DNA of 36,971 nt. It comes from Paraburkholderia metrosideri (GTDB lineage Bacteria > Pseudomonadota > Gammaproteobacteria > Burkholderiales > Burkholderiaceae). This document shows, in pieces, positions 15,312-24,336 of the stretch (the stretch's first letter is position 1; every line of letters starts with the position of its first letter). The translations under genes were made by a program, and so were the position numbers. The stretch is taken from contig NZ_CAJHCP010000027.1 of assembly GCF_904848625.1 (NCBI RefSeq), forward strand, positions 1-36,971, given 5' to 3'. The notes beneath the pieces were generated by a model. The model did no database searches. It was not told where the DNA came from and saw only the letters and a list, made by a program, of their open reading frames with translations.

Positions 15312-16484
15312 ATGAACGCACATCACCAGACCTTTGATGCCGCCGTGATCGGTGGCGGGCTCGTCGGCAAGACCGCGGCGCTGGCGCTCACGCAAGGCGG
15401 ACTGCGCGTGGCATTGCTTGCGCAACCTTGCGCACAGCTGCCCGCCGGTGCGTCCTTCGACTCGCGGGTCTACGCGCTATCGTCGAGTTCGCAGGCGTTG
15501 CTCGAGCGTTTGCGGGTCTGGCAGGCGCTCGATCTGCCGCGGCTCGGCCCCGTCTACGACATGCGGGTCTATGGCGACGCTCACGCCGAACTGCATTTTT
15601 CCGCGTTTCAGGCTTCGGTGCCGCAACTGGCGTGGATCGTCGAGTCGTCGGTGATCGAGCGCGCGCTGGATGCCGCGCTGCGTTTTCAGCCGAATCTCAC
15701 CTGGATCGACACCCGCGCTCAGGCGCTCGATTTCACACCAGACAGCGCGAGCGTCGGTCTCGCGAACGGCAACGTGATCGAAGCCGATCTGCTGGTTGGC
15801 GCGGACGGCGCGCATTCGTGGGTACGTGCGCAAATCGGGTCGAAAATGGATCGGCGCGACTATAAGCAAACCGGGGTGGTTGCCAATTTCAAGGCGAGCA
15901 AACCGCACGGCGAAACCGCGTACCAGTGGTTCAAAGACGGCGAGATCATCGCGCTGCTGCCTATGCCGGACGGTCATCTGTCGCTGGTCTGGTCGGCCCG
16001 TACCGGGCACGCCGAGCAACTGCTCGCGCTCGATCCGGCGCAGCTTGCCGCCGAAGTGGAGCGCGTGACCGGCGAGCAGTTCGGCGCGCTCGAATGCGTG
16101 ACGCCTGCGCAAGGCTTTCCGCTCGCGCTGCAAACGGTCGACCGGCTGGTCGCGCCGCGCGTCGCGCTGGTCGGCGATGCTGCCCATCTGATTCATCCGT
16201 TGGCGGGGCAAGGCATGAACCTCGGTTTGCGCGACGTCGCCACGCTCGCCGAGACGGTCGCGGCCAAGGAATCGTTCCGCGATCTCGGCGACATGGTGCT
16301 GCTGCGCCGCTACGAGCGGGCTCGCCGCGAAGACATCCGCGCGCTGATGGTCGCCACCGATGGCCTGCAAAAACTCTTCTCCGTCCCCGGACCGTTTGCG
16401 AAGGTTCTGCGCAATACGGGCATGGCGTTCGTCGGCGCGCAACCGTTCATCAAGCGTTGGCTCGTGTCGGCCGCGTTGGGATAA
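15312..16484 (+). CDS. UbiH/UbiF/COQ6-family FAD-dependent hydroxylase
   Basis: A 390-residue class A flavoprotein monooxygenase. The N-terminal FAD dinucleotide fold is AAVIGGGLVGKTAALAL (about 10-26), the middle DG motif is LLVGADGAHSWVR, and the second FAD motif is ALVGDAAHLIHPLAGQGMNLGLRD, whose HPLAGQGMNLG is the UbiH/UbiF/VisC signature. These enzymes hydroxylate the ubiquinone ring at C5, C6 or C1; which position this one serves cannot be read from the sequence. The ATG at 15312 gives the canonical MNAHHQTFDAAVIGGG start; upstream in-frame sequence lacks family character. It is followed by dsbC after a 120-base gap. Confidence 0.92.
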   Translation: MNAHHQTFDAAVIGGGLVGKTAALALTQGGLRVALLAQPCAQLPAGASFDSRVYALSSSSQALLERLRVWQALDLPRLGPVYDMRVYGDAHAELHFSAFQASVPQLAWIVESSVIERALDAALRFQPNLTWIDTRAQALDFTPDSASVGLANGNVIEADLLVGADGAHSWVRAQIGSKMDRRDYKQTGVVANFKASKPHGETAYQWFKDGEIIALLPMPDGHLSLVWSARTGHAEQLLALDPAQLAAEVERVTGEQFGALECVTPAQGFPLALQTVDRLVAPRVALVGDAAHLIHPLAGQGMNLGLRDVATLAETVAAKESFRDLGDMVLLRRYERARREDIRALMVATDGLQKLFSVPGPFAKVLRNTGMAFVGAQPFIKRWLVSAALG

Positions 16485-16540
16485 ACCAGAGGTCCGCCAG
16501 CCAGTGCTGGCGACACAGGTATCATGAACGGATAGACACC

Positions 16541-16559
16541 TTTCCGGTCTGACCGGAAA
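16541..16559. promoter_or_regulatory. Perfect 19-base palindrome upstream of dsbC
   Basis: Arms TTTCCGGTC and GACCGGAAA (9 bases each) flank one central T, 45 bases before the dsbC ATG. The one-base centre favours a protein-binding operator over an RNA hairpin. A second, weaker palindrome CGCGT-AATTC-ACGCG lies between it and dsbC. Confidence 0.4.
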
Positions 16560-16604
16560 CGTCGTAAAACGCGTAATTCACGCGATTGACCCCAGGAATT
16601 CAGC

Positions 16605-17330
16605 ATGAAAAAGACCTTCCGCATGGTAGCCGCCGCACTCGCGATCGCTGCCGCCACGCTTGGCTGCTCGGCGCAGGCCGATCAGGCCACCGACAAGCTC
16701 AAAGCCACGTTGCAAACCCGTTTGTCCGACGTCACGATCAAGAGCATCACGAAGTCGCCGGTTGCCGGTTTGTACGAAGTGAACCTCGGCACCCAGATCG
16801 TCTATAGCGACGCGAACGGTGACTACCTGCTGCTTGGCGACATGGTCGATGCGAAGACCCGCAAGAACCTGACCGAAGCGCGTCTGGCGGAAACCAATCG
16901 TATCGACTTCGCGAGCCTGCCGTTTGCGAACGCGGTAAAAGTTGTGAGGGGCAACGGCGCGCGCAAGATCGCCGTGTTCTCCGATCCGAACTGCCCGTAC
17001 TGCAAACAACTCGAGACCTCACTGAAGTCGCTCGATAACGTGACGGTCTATACGTTCCTTTACCCGGTTCTGTCGCCGGATTCGGCCGCCAAGTCGAAGT
17101 CGATCTGGTGCTCGACGGATCGCGCGAAGGCCTGGGAATCGTGGATGCAGGACCACCAGGCGCCGACCGCCGCCGGCACGTGCGACACCGCCGCGATCGA
17201 CAAAAACCTCGCGCTGGGCCATGCAATGAATGTCGACGGCACGCCCACGGTGTTCCTCGCCGACGGCCGCCGCCTGCCGGGCGCCGTGCCGGCAGACCGT
17301 CTGGACAAGGAAATGTCCGCGGTGCGTTGA
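16605..17330 (+). CDS. dsbC: Periplasmic disulfide isomerase DsbC
   Basis: A 241-residue thioredoxin-fold protein. A Sec signal peptide (MKKTFRMVAAALAIAAATLGCSAQA) is followed by the N-terminal dimerisation domain (about 27-85), a helical linker, and the catalytic domain with CPYC at 130-133. A second structural Cys pair is Cys169/Cys193, and the cis-Pro lies in GTPTVFLADG. DsbC reshuffles wrong disulfides in secreted proteins and is kept reduced by DsbD, which is not in this window. Cys21 lies in the signal peptide but lacks a proper lipobox. The length fits the family. A terminator hairpin follows. Confidence 0.94.
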   Translation: MKKTFRMVAAALAIAAATLGCSAQADQATDKLKATLQTRLSDVTIKSITKSPVAGLYEVNLGTQIVYSDANGDYLLLGDMVDAKTRKNLTEARLAETNRIDFASLPFANAVKVVRGNGARKIAVFSDPNCPYCKQLETSLKSLDNVTVYTFLYPVLSPDSAAKSKSIWCSTDRAKAWESWMQDHQAPTAAGTCDTAAIDKNLALGHAMNVDGTPTVFLADGRRLPGAVPADRLDKEMSAVR

Positions 17331-17352
17331 AGCCGCCGTACACGTGAAGGAC

Positions 17353-17377
17353 AAGGAGGCGCGTACGGCGCCTCCTT
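17353..17377 (+). terminator. Rho-independent terminator after dsbC
   Basis: AAGGAGGCGC (17353-17362) pairs with GCGCCTCCTT (17368-17377) around a 5-base loop, followed by TCG. The stem is strong and the T tract short. Confidence 0.7.
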
Positions 17378-17440
17378 TCGCATCAAGCCTCCGAATCTCC
17401 CCGCCTCAATCGAATCTCTCACCATCCTATTCCGCCGCCG

Positions 17441-19231
17441 ATGAAGCCGATCCGCTACACCATCGTTCCGAAGCAACCCGCCGCCCATCTGTTCGAAGTC
17501 ACCGTTACCGTCGCCGATCCCGATCCGGCCGGTCAGCGGTTCATGCTGCCGGTGTGGATTCCAGGCAGCTACATGGTGCGGGAGTTCGCCCGCAACATCG
17601 TCACGCTGCGCGCCACCAACGACGCCGGCCGCAAGGTGCGTGTGGAAAAGACCGATAAGCACAGCTGGCAGGCCGCGCCAGTCAAAGGCGCGCTGACGTT
17701 GCGCTACGAGGTGTACGCGTGGGATATGTCGGTGCGCGCCGCGCATCTCGACGATACGACGGGCTTTTTCAATGGCACGAGCGTGTTTCTGTCGCCGCTC
17801 GGTCATGAAGAGGCGCAGTGCGTGGTGGACATTCAAAAGCCGGAAGGCGCGGCGTACCGCGGCTGGCGTGTTGCCACCGCGTTGCCTGAAGCGCGCGGCA
17901 CGAAGCGCTACGGCTTTGGCGAATATCACGCGCAGAACTATGACGAGCTGATCGATCATCCGGTCACACTGGGCGAATTCGCGCTGGCGACGTTCAGCGC
18001 GCATGGCGTGCCGCACGACATCGTGATCGCGGGACGCGTGGTGGGGCTGGACATGGCGCGTCTTTCCGCCGACCTGAAGCGGATCTGCGAAGCGCAGATT
18101 GCGTTGTTCGAACCCAAGACCAGGAAGGCGCCGGTCGATCGCTACGTATTCATGACCCAGGCCGTCACCGACGGTTACGGCGGCCTTGAACATCGTGCGT
18201 CCACCGCCCTGATCTGCAACCGCGGCGACTTGCCGGTGCAAGGCCGCGACGCCGCCAGCGAGGGCTACCGGACCTATCTTGGCCTTTGCAGTCACGAATA
18301 CTTCCACACGTGGAACGTCAAGCGCATCAAGCCGGCCGGGTTCGCGCCGTATGACCTGAGCGTCGAAAACTATACGTCGCTGTTGTGGCTGTTCGAAGGC
18401 TTCACGTCTTACTACGACGACCTGATCCTCGTACGCAGCGGCCTGATCTCGACGGACGACTATTTCGGCCTGCTCGGCAAGGTGGTGGGCGGCGTGCAGC
18501 GCGGCAGCGGGCGTCTGAAACAGACCGTCGCCGAAAGCTCGTTCGACGCGTGGGTCAAATATTATCGACAGGACGAGAACGCGCCGAACGCGATCGTCAG
18601 CTATTACACCAAGGGCTCGCTCGTCGCGCTCGCGTTCGATCTGACGATTCGCGCGCAAACCAACAACCGCAAATCGCTCGACGATGTGATGCGTCTGCTG
18701 TGGCAGCGCTTCGGTCGTGATTTTTATCGCGGCAAGCCGGTGGGAGTCGAAGAAAGCGAGATCGAAGCGCTGTTCGCTGAAGCAACCGGTGCTGAGCTCG
18801 ACGAACTGTTTGCCGAAGGCGTGCACGGTACGCGTGACCTGCCACTGGATGCGTTGCTCGCGCCGTTCGGCGTGTCGCTCACGCCCGAAATGGACAAGAA
18901 CGGCAAGCCGTCGCTCGGCGCGCGTCTGCGTGGCGGCGCGGATTGCACGCTGGCGGCTGTGCACGAAGGCAGCGCCGCGCAGAAAGCCGGGCTTTCAGCT
19001 GGCGACGTGCTGATCGCGCTCGACGGCCTGCGCGTCACCGGCTCGAATCTTGATGGCCTGTTGTCGCGCTATCAACCGGGCGCGAAAGTCGAAGTCCACG
19101 CGTTCCGCCGCGACGAGCTGCGCACGACGCAAGTCAAGCTGGACGGGCCGGAGGTGCAGCGCTACAAGCTCGCGGTCACCGATAAACGGGCTGCCGCGCG
19201 CAAGGCTCGCGAGGCGTGGCTGGCAAGCTGA
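17441..19231 (+). CDS. M61-family peptidase with a C-terminal PDZ domain
   Basis: A 596-residue protein of the M61 glycyl-aminopeptidase family. The N-terminal beta domain (1-about 190) precedes a thermolysin-like catalytic domain with the zinc motif HEYFH (285-289) and third ligand Glu319 in WLFEGFTSYY. A PDZ domain follows (about 490-575; EGSAAQKAGLSAGDVLIALDGLRV). No signal peptide is visible, so it is probably cytoplasmic. Characterised M61 enzymes release N-terminal Gly or Ala; the substrate here is unknown. The PDZ domain may recognise C-termini or gate activity. The start ATG at 17441 fits the family N-terminus MKPIRYTI. A hairpin terminator follows. Confidence 0.9.
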   Translation: MKPIRYTIVPKQPAAHLFEVTVTVADPDPAGQRFMLPVWIPGSYMVREFARNIVTLRATNDAGRKVRVEKTDKHSWQAAPVKGALTLRYEVYAWDMSVRAAHLDDTTGFFNGTSVFLSPLGHEEAQCVVDIQKPEGAAYRGWRVATALPEARGTKRYGFGEYHAQNYDELIDHPVTLGEFALATFSAHGVPHDIVIAGRVVGLDMARLSADLKRICEAQIALFEPKTRKAPVDRYVFMTQAVTDGYGGLEHRASTALICNRGDLPVQGRDAASEGYRTYLGLCSHEYFHTWNVKRIKPAGFAPYDLSVENYTSLLWLFEGFTSYYDDLILVRSGLISTDDYFGLLGKVVGGVQRGSGRLKQTVAESSFDAWVKYYRQDENAPNAIVSYYTKGSLVALAFDLTIRAQTNNRKSLDDVMRLLWQRFGRDFYRGKPVGVEESEIEALFAEATGAELDELFAEGVHGTRDLPLDALLAPFGVSLTPEMDKNGKPSLGARLRGGADCTLAAVHEGSAAQKAGLSAGDVLIALDGLRVTGSNLDGLLSRYQPGAKVEVHAFRRDELRTTQVKLDGPEVQRYKLAVTDKRAAARKAREAWLAS

Positions 19232-19264
19232 TCGTCACTCCGCCCGCTATTAATGGCGGACCCG

Positions 19265-19317
19265 GGCGGCGGATTGTCCTACCAGTGCAACAATCCGTCG
19301 CCGCCGGATGGCTTTTT
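19265..19317 (+). terminator. Terminator-like hairpin after the M61 peptidase gene
   Basis: GGCGGCGGATTGT (19265-19277) pairs with ACAATCCGTCGCCGCC (19290-19305), with a small bulge. GGATGGCTTTTT follows. It separates the peptidase from azoR. Confidence 0.6.
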
Positions 19318-19384
19318 CCCGGATCGGTAAAAAAACACAATGGCTCCACTCGCGCAACACTGCGCGCCCCTACTGGAGTCAACC

Positions 19385-19981
19385 ATGACCACGATCCTGC
19401 AAATCAACTCGGCAGCCCGCTCGCAAGGCGCGAACTCGACGCTGCTCGTCAACGAGCTGACCGAAAAGCTGCAACAGTCGAATCCGGGCGCGCAAGTCGT
19501 CGTCCGCAATCTGCAAGCCGAACCGCTGCCGCATCTGGACGACGCCGTCCTCGGCGCGTTCTTCACGCCGGCTGACCAACGCACGGCTGAACAAGCCGCG
19601 ATCGCTGCACGCAGCGAAGCGCTGATCGCCGAATTGCAAGCCGCCGACATCGTCGTGATCGGCGCACCGATGTACAACTTCGGCATCTCGTCGCAACTGA
19701 AGACGTATTTCGACTTCATCGCACGCGCTGGCATCACGTTCCAGTACACGGCGAACGGCCCGGAAGGCCTTGTGAAGGGCAAGAAGGTCCATATCGTGTC
19801 GGCACGCGGCGGCAAATATCTGGGCACGCCGAACGACAGCCAGACGCCGTATCTGCAAAGCTTCCTGGGTTTCCTCGGCATGACCGACGTGAACTTCATC
19901 TACGCTGAAGGCCTGAACATGGGCCCGGACGCTGCTGGCGCTGCGTTGGCTGCTGCGCGCGAAGCCATTGCCGCTGCGTAA
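19385..19981 (+). CDS. azoR: FMN-dependent NADH-azoreductase AzoR
   Basis: A 198-residue flavodoxin-like quinone/azo reductase, normal length for AzoR. The FMN phosphate loop is SAARSQGANSTL (residues 9-20), and APMYNFGISSQLKTYFDF and SARGGKYL are the flavin- and substrate-side segments of the family. It reduces quinones and azo compounds by two electrons using NADH, probably against electrophile stress. The ATG at 19385 follows CTGGAG and gives the family N-terminus MTTILQINSA; an upstream in-frame Met at 19340 adds an unrelated stretch. It is monocistronic: a strong terminator follows and a hairpin precedes. Confidence 0.93.
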   Translation: MTTILQINSAARSQGANSTLLVNELTEKLQQSNPGAQVVVRNLQAEPLPHLDDAVLGAFFTPADQRTAEQAAIAARSEALIAELQAADIVVIGAPMYNFGISSQLKTYFDFIARAGITFQYTANGPEGLVKGKKVHIVSARGGKYLGTPNDSQTPYLQSFLGFLGMTDVNFIYAEGLNMGPDAAGAALAAAREAIAAA

Positions 19982-20025
19982 GTTTTGAATCTCGCCGCTT
20001 CGATGCGGCGGATTGCGGTGGAATG

Positions 20026-20063
20026 AAAAAACGCCACGAATGTGAATTCGTGGCGTTTTTTTT
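20026..20063. terminator. Bidirectional rho-independent terminator between azoR and ung
   Basis: A-tract plus CGCCACGAA (20026-20040) pairs with TTCGTGGCG plus a T tract (20047-20063), with a 6-base loop. It serves the convergent azoR and ung genes. Confidence 0.93.
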
Positions 20064-20120
20064 GTGTGCGATGCGCTTGATGCCCTAGTGCTTGATGACC
20101 GATGCCCGATGCCGCGAGGA

Positions 20121-20972
20121 TTACGCAAGCATTTGCGCTTCGTCCGGCAGACGCCAGTCAATTGGTTCGCGGCCATGCTGCGCGAGATAGTCGTTCGCCT
20201 TCACAAAATGCCCGCAGCCGAGAAAGCCCCGATGCGCCGACAGCGGCGAAGGGTGCGGCGCTTCGAGCACGTAATGCGACTTGCCGCCGAGCAACGCGCG
20301 CTTGGCCTGCGCATGTGCGCCCCACAGCATAAACACGAGACCGTCGTGACGCATCGCCAGTTCGTGGATCAGCGTGTCCGTGCATTTTTCCCAGCCGCGT
20401 TTCGCATGACTCGCCGCGCTGTCGCGCTCGACGGTGAGTACCGTGTTCAGCAACAGCACGCCTTGTTTGGCCCACGTGTCGAGGCAGCCATGACGCGGCG
20501 TTTCGTGGCCGAGACTGGCGGCGATTTCCTTGAAGATGTTGCGCAGCGACGGCGGCGTGCGCACGTTCGGTGCGACGGAAAACGCGAGTCCATGCGCTTG
20601 CGGCGTGCCACGGTCTTCGCCGTGATACGGGTCCTGGCCAAGGATCACCACTTTCACTTCGTCGGGACTGGTCAGGCGCAATGCGCGGAACACGTCGGCG
20701 GGATAAACGGTCTTGCCTGCCGCGCGCTCACCGTCGACGAAACGACACAGCGGCGCGTAGGCGTCGCTGTCGATGAACGGCTTCAGATGCGTGCGCCATG
20801 CGGGGGGCAGCGCGGCGAACTGGGCTTCGAGTGTGGGCGGGGGCGAGTCAGTGGTTGCGGGCGTCTGCGATTGCGCGGCTGCGTGAGTGGCAGGCGTGGC
20901 TGGCGTGGCGGTAGCGTCGTCGAACAACGAGGCTTGCGACGAATTGGAGCGTGTTCGGGATGCAGAGGTCAT
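20121..20972 (-). CDS. ung: Uracil-DNA glycosylase (family 1)
   Basis: A 283-residue enzyme that excises uracil from DNA, starting base-excision repair. The water-activating loop GQDPYHG is at 112-118 with catalytic Asp114, and the C-terminal minor-groove loop is HPSPLSAHRGFLGCGHF. The first 48 residues form an Ala/Thr/Ser/Pro-rich tail absent from the compact E. coli enzyme but common in Burkholderia; it starts with a motif SSQASLFDD that looks like a sliding-clamp (beta) binding motif (Q-x-x-LF). I chose ATG 20972 over a TTG at 20993. Neither has a good Shine-Dalgarno sequence. Confidence 0.95.
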   Translation of the reverse strand: MTSASRTRSNSSQASLFDDATATPATPATHAAAQSQTPATTDSPPPTLEAQFAALPPAWRTHLKPFIDSDAYAPLCRFVDGERAAGKTVYPADVFRALRLTSPDEVKVVILGQDPYHGEDRGTPQAHGLAFSVAPNVRTPPSLRNIFKEIAASLGHETPRHGCLDTWAKQGVLLLNTVLTVERDSAASHAKRGWEKCTDTLIHELAMRHDGLVFMLWGAHAQAKRALLGGKSHYVLEAPHPSPLSAHRGFLGCGHFVKANDYLAQHGREPIDWRLPDEAQMLA

Positions 20973-21133
20973 GACGGGGGAGTGTCGCAGCAAACGCGGT
21001 CGGGCTCAAGCCGCGAGCGCGTGAGGTAGGGGATCGGTGCCGTAAAGCGTTGCGCAAGCGGGTAATTCAAGCAAGAGCTTCACGCGCAGAAAGCAGACTG
21101 GCAACACGGCGCGTTGTGCGCGCACCGCCGCAT

Positions 21134-21754
21134 TCAACGCGCTCGCAACTGATACCCGCGTTGCGCCTTGCTGACGTTATCCGGCGCGAGGCCTTTGACC
21201 TGCTTGCCGAGTTCGGCAGCGAGCGAGTGAAGCGCGGCTTCGTCACCAGACTTCAGTTCAAGCTCGACTTCCGAGATCGGCGCGCGGCGGTTCTCGCCAT
21301 TCACTTCGGCAAGCACATCGCCCTGATCGATCGCGGCCTCGACTTCCGAACCGTCGAATTCGACATGCCAAAGCGTCCGTGTGAAATTCGTCCGGAACAG
21401 TTCGATCAACGCGGACGCCGCCTGACGCAAGGCGTCCGCTGCAGTCGGCTCGTCGCATTCACGCAGCAGCGCGTCGATCTCCAGCTTCTCGCCCGCCACC
21501 GGCATCTCCCACTCGTGGCGGCTATGCAAACCATCTTTCGCCTGACCTACGGTTTTGAAAGTTTGCAACCAGCCGTCCGGCGTTTGACGCAGACGCAGCG
21601 CGCTTTTCGAGCTTGCCAACGTGAGCCGTGGCGTATCGAAGTAAATGTTCACCAGCTTGACCGGCTGTCCATCGACTTTCGTCCGCGCGACAAACCACTG
21701 CGCTGCTGCCTGCACCTGCTCGACCGGCAGTGCCAGTTTGATTTCGCGTTCCAT
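21134..21754 (-). CDS. CYTH-domain protein (inorganic triphosphatase-like)
   Basis: A 206-residue protein beginning MEREIKLAL, whose ExExK motif (E2, E4, K6) is the defining signature of the CYTH triphosphate tunnel fold. Later acidic/basic strand residues (RLRQTPDGWLQTFK, HSRHEWEMPV, EVELELKSGDE) match the family. Relatives include YgiF inorganic triphosphatase, class IV adenylate cyclase and ThTPase; unlike E. coli YgiF there is no C-terminal CHAD domain. Triphosphate hydrolysis is the likely activity. Met at 21754 is preferred because it puts the signature at the N-terminus, though Met at 21760 is also possible. It lies 101 bases downstream of trpC, beyond a tandem repeat. Confidence 0.85.
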   Translation of the reverse strand: MEREIKLALPVEQVQAAAQWFVARTKVDGQPVKLVNIYFDTPRLTLASSKSALRLRQTPDGWLQTFKTVGQAKDGLHSRHEWEMPVAGEKLEIDALLRECDEPTAADALRQAASALIELFRTNFTRTLWHVEFDGSEVEAAIDQGDVLAEVNGENRRAPISEVELELKSGDEAALHSLAAELGKQVKGLAPDNVSKAQRGYQLRAR

Positions 21755-21786
21755 GCCCATGAACTGCTCCGCTGCGTTTGCGCGTT

Positions 21787-21840
21787 GTTGCGTGTGTTGC
21801 GTGTGTTGCGTGCGTTGCGTGTGTTGCGTGCGTTGCGTGT
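21787..21840. repeat. Six tandem copies of a 9-base unit, GTTGCGTGY
   Basis: Six contiguous 9-base units, GTTGCGTGT or GTTGCGTGC, start at 21787, 21796, 21805, 21814, 21823 and 21832. The order of the last base is T, T, C, T, C, T. The array fills most of the gap between the trpC stop and the CYTH gene start. Confidence 0.95.
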
Positions 21841-21855
21841 GGTTAAGGCCGGGTC

Positions 21856-22641
21856 TTAGAAAAACATCCGCGCAAGTTCCACGCCCGGTTCTTCCGCACG
21901 CATGAATGCCTCGCCGACGAGGAACGTGTGCACGTTCCTCGCGCGCAGACGCTCGACATCCGCACGCGCCAGAATGCCCGATTCCGTGACGACGATCCGG
22001 TCTTCCGGGATCGATTCAAGCATGCCGATGGTCGTCTCGATCGACGTTTCGAACGTGCGCAGATTGCGGTTGTTGATGCCGATCAGCGGCGTCTTCAAGG
22101 TGAGCGCTTCCTGCAGTTCGCGGCTGTCGTGTACTTCGACCAGCGCTGCGAGACCCAGCGAATGCGCGAGCGCTTCGAGGTCCTGCATCTGCGAAGTTTC
22201 GAGTGCGGCGGCGATCAGCAGAATCGCGTCCGCGCCCATCGCGCGGGCTTCGACGATCTGATAAGGATCGACGATAAAGTCCTTGCGCAGCACCGGCAGA
22301 TTGCAGGCCGCGCGCGCTTCCTGAAGGTACGCCACGCTGCCCTGGAAGAATTGCACATCGGTCAGCACGGACAGACAGGCTGCGCCGTGCTTTTCATACG
22401 ACTGTGCGATCTCGGCGGGTACGAAATTCTCGCGCAGCACGCCTTTCGACGGGCTTGCCTTCTTGACTTCGGAAATCACCGCGGCCAGACCGGCCGCATG
22501 CTTCGCGCGCAATGCGCCGACGAAATCGCGGATATCGCGCGACGACGCTTCGAGGTGCAGTTCTTCAAGCGGCGCGCTTTGTTCGGCCGCGCGAACTTCT
22601 TCGCGTTTGACCGCGATGATGCGGTCGAGGATGTCGCTCAT
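21856..22641 (-). CDS. trpC: Indole-3-glycerol phosphate synthase
   Basis: A 261-residue (beta/alpha)8 enzyme converting 1-(2-carboxyphenylamino)-1-deoxyribulose 5-phosphate to indole-3-glycerol phosphate. Family marks are MSDILDRIIAVKREEV, AVISEVKKASPSKGVL (catalytic Lys), VLRKDFIVDPYQI (second Lys), and LIGINNRNLRTFETSI near the phosphate site. It is monofunctional, without a fused TrpF. It lies 30 bases downstream of trpD and ends the trpEGDC run. Catalytic residues look intact. Confidence 0.97.
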   Translation of the reverse strand: MSDILDRIIAVKREEVRAAEQSAPLEELHLEASSRDIRDFVGALRAKHAAGLAAVISEVKKASPSKGVLRENFVPAEIAQSYEKHGAACLSVLTDVQFFQGSVAYLQEARAACNLPVLRKDFIVDPYQIVEARAMGADAILLIAAALETSQMQDLEALAHSLGLAALVEVHDSRELQEALTLKTPLIGINNRNLRTFETSIETTIGMLESIPEDRIVVTESGILARADVERLRARNVHTFLVGEAFMRAEEPGVELARMFF

Positions 22642-22671
22642 GAATGTCTCGCTACGTTGATGACGGGTTGA

Positions 22672-23703
22672 TCACTTCTTGAATTGCTGGGTGAAGCGGA
22701 CCAGCTCGTCGACTTTCGCGCGAGCCTTGCCGCTCGCGATCGCTTCGCGTGCCAGCTGGATGCCGTCCGCGATCGACGATGCCACGTTCGCCGAATACAG
22801 CGCCGTGCCCGCGTTCAGCGTGACGATTTCGCGTGCGACGCCCGGCTTGTTGTCGAGCGCGTCGAGCAGCATCGCTTTCGATTCGCTCGCGTCGGCCACT
22901 TTCAGCGAACGGTTCGACACCATCTGCATGCCGAAATCTTCGGGATGAATCTCGTACTCGAAAATCTGGCCGTCGCGCAATTCGCCGACCTGCGTGGCCG
23001 CGCCGAGCGACACCTCGTCCATGCCGTCCATGCCGTACACCACCAGCACGTGCTTCGCGCCGAGGCGCTGCATCACGCGAACCTGAATGCCGACGAGGTC
23101 GCCATGGAACACGCCCATCAACTGGTTCGGTGCGCCGGCCGGATTGGTCAGCGGGCCGAGAATGTTGAAGATGGTGCGCACGCCGAGTTCACGGCGCACC
23201 GGCGCGATGTTTTTCATCGCGGGGTGATGGTTCGGCGCGAACATGAAGCCCATGCCGGTTTCCGCAATCGACGCCGCGACCTGGTCCGGTTGCAGATCGA
23301 TATTCACGCCGAGTTCTTCGAGCACGTCGGCGCTACCCGACTTGCTCGACACGCTGCGGCCGCCGTGCTTCGCGACCTTCGCACCGGCTGCGGCAGTGAC
23401 GAACATCGTGGCCGTGGAAATGTTGAAAGTGTGCGCGCCGTCACCACCGGTGCCGACGATGTCGACGAAATTCGAGTTGTCCTGCACCTCGACGTGGCGC
23501 GCAAATTCGCGCATGACCGTGGCGGCTGCGGTGATCTCGCCGATGGTCTCTTTCTTCACGCGCAAGCCGGTGATGATCGCCGCCGACATCACCGGCGACA
23601 GCTCGCCGCGCATGATGAGCCGCATCAGATGCAGCATTTCGTCGTGAAAAATCTCGCGGTGCTCGATGGTCCGTTGCAGCGCTTCCTGGGGCGTAATGGA
23701 CAT
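22672..23703 (-). CDS. trpD: Anthranilate phosphoribosyltransferase
   Basis: A 343-residue enzyme transferring the phosphoribosyl group of PRPP to anthranilate. Visible family motifs are DIVGTGGDGAHTFNIST (PRPP-binding GTGGD), KHGGRSVSSKSGSADVLEELG, and NHHPAMKNIAPVRRELGVRTIFNILGPLTNP. The ATG at 23703 gives the canonical start MSITPQEALQR and is preceded by AGAGAG; an in-frame ATG at 23721 would overlap the trpG stop codon. The gap to trpG is 17 bases, so they are co-transcribed. Confidence 0.97.
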   Translation of the reverse strand: MSITPQEALQRTIEHREIFHDEMLHLMRLIMRGELSPVMSAAIITGLRVKKETIGEITAAATVMREFARHVEVQDNSNFVDIVGTGGDGAHTFNISTATMFVTAAAGAKVAKHGGRSVSSKSGSADVLEELGVNIDLQPDQVAASIAETGMGFMFAPNHHPAMKNIAPVRRELGVRTIFNILGPLTNPAGAPNQLMGVFHGDLVGIQVRVMQRLGAKHVLVVYGMDGMDEVSLGAATQVGELRDGQIFEYEIHPEDFGMQMVSNRSLKVADASESKAMLLDALDNKPGVAREIVTLNAGTALYSANVASSIADGIQLAREAIASGKARAKVDELVRFTQQFKK

Positions 23704-23720
23704 GACTTCGTCTCTCTTCA

Positions 23721-24323
<603 letters not shown>

Positions 24324-24336
24324 GGTGTATCTCCGG

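Noticed and set aside
16625..16680. DsbC as a lipoprotein because of Cys21 in its signal peptide
   Set aside because: The -3 position is Thr rather than Leu/Val/Ile, and a normal signal peptidase I site (AQA-DQ) lies just downstream.
17060..18964. 634-codon open frame antisense to the M61 peptidase and dsbC
   Set aside because: It is Arg/Ala/His-rich, has no recognisable motif, and is the usual by-product of high GC at third codon positions opposite a well supported gene.
21787..21840. The 9-base tandem array as a CRISPR
   Set aside because: Units are contiguous and only 9 bases, with no spacers and no cas genes nearby.
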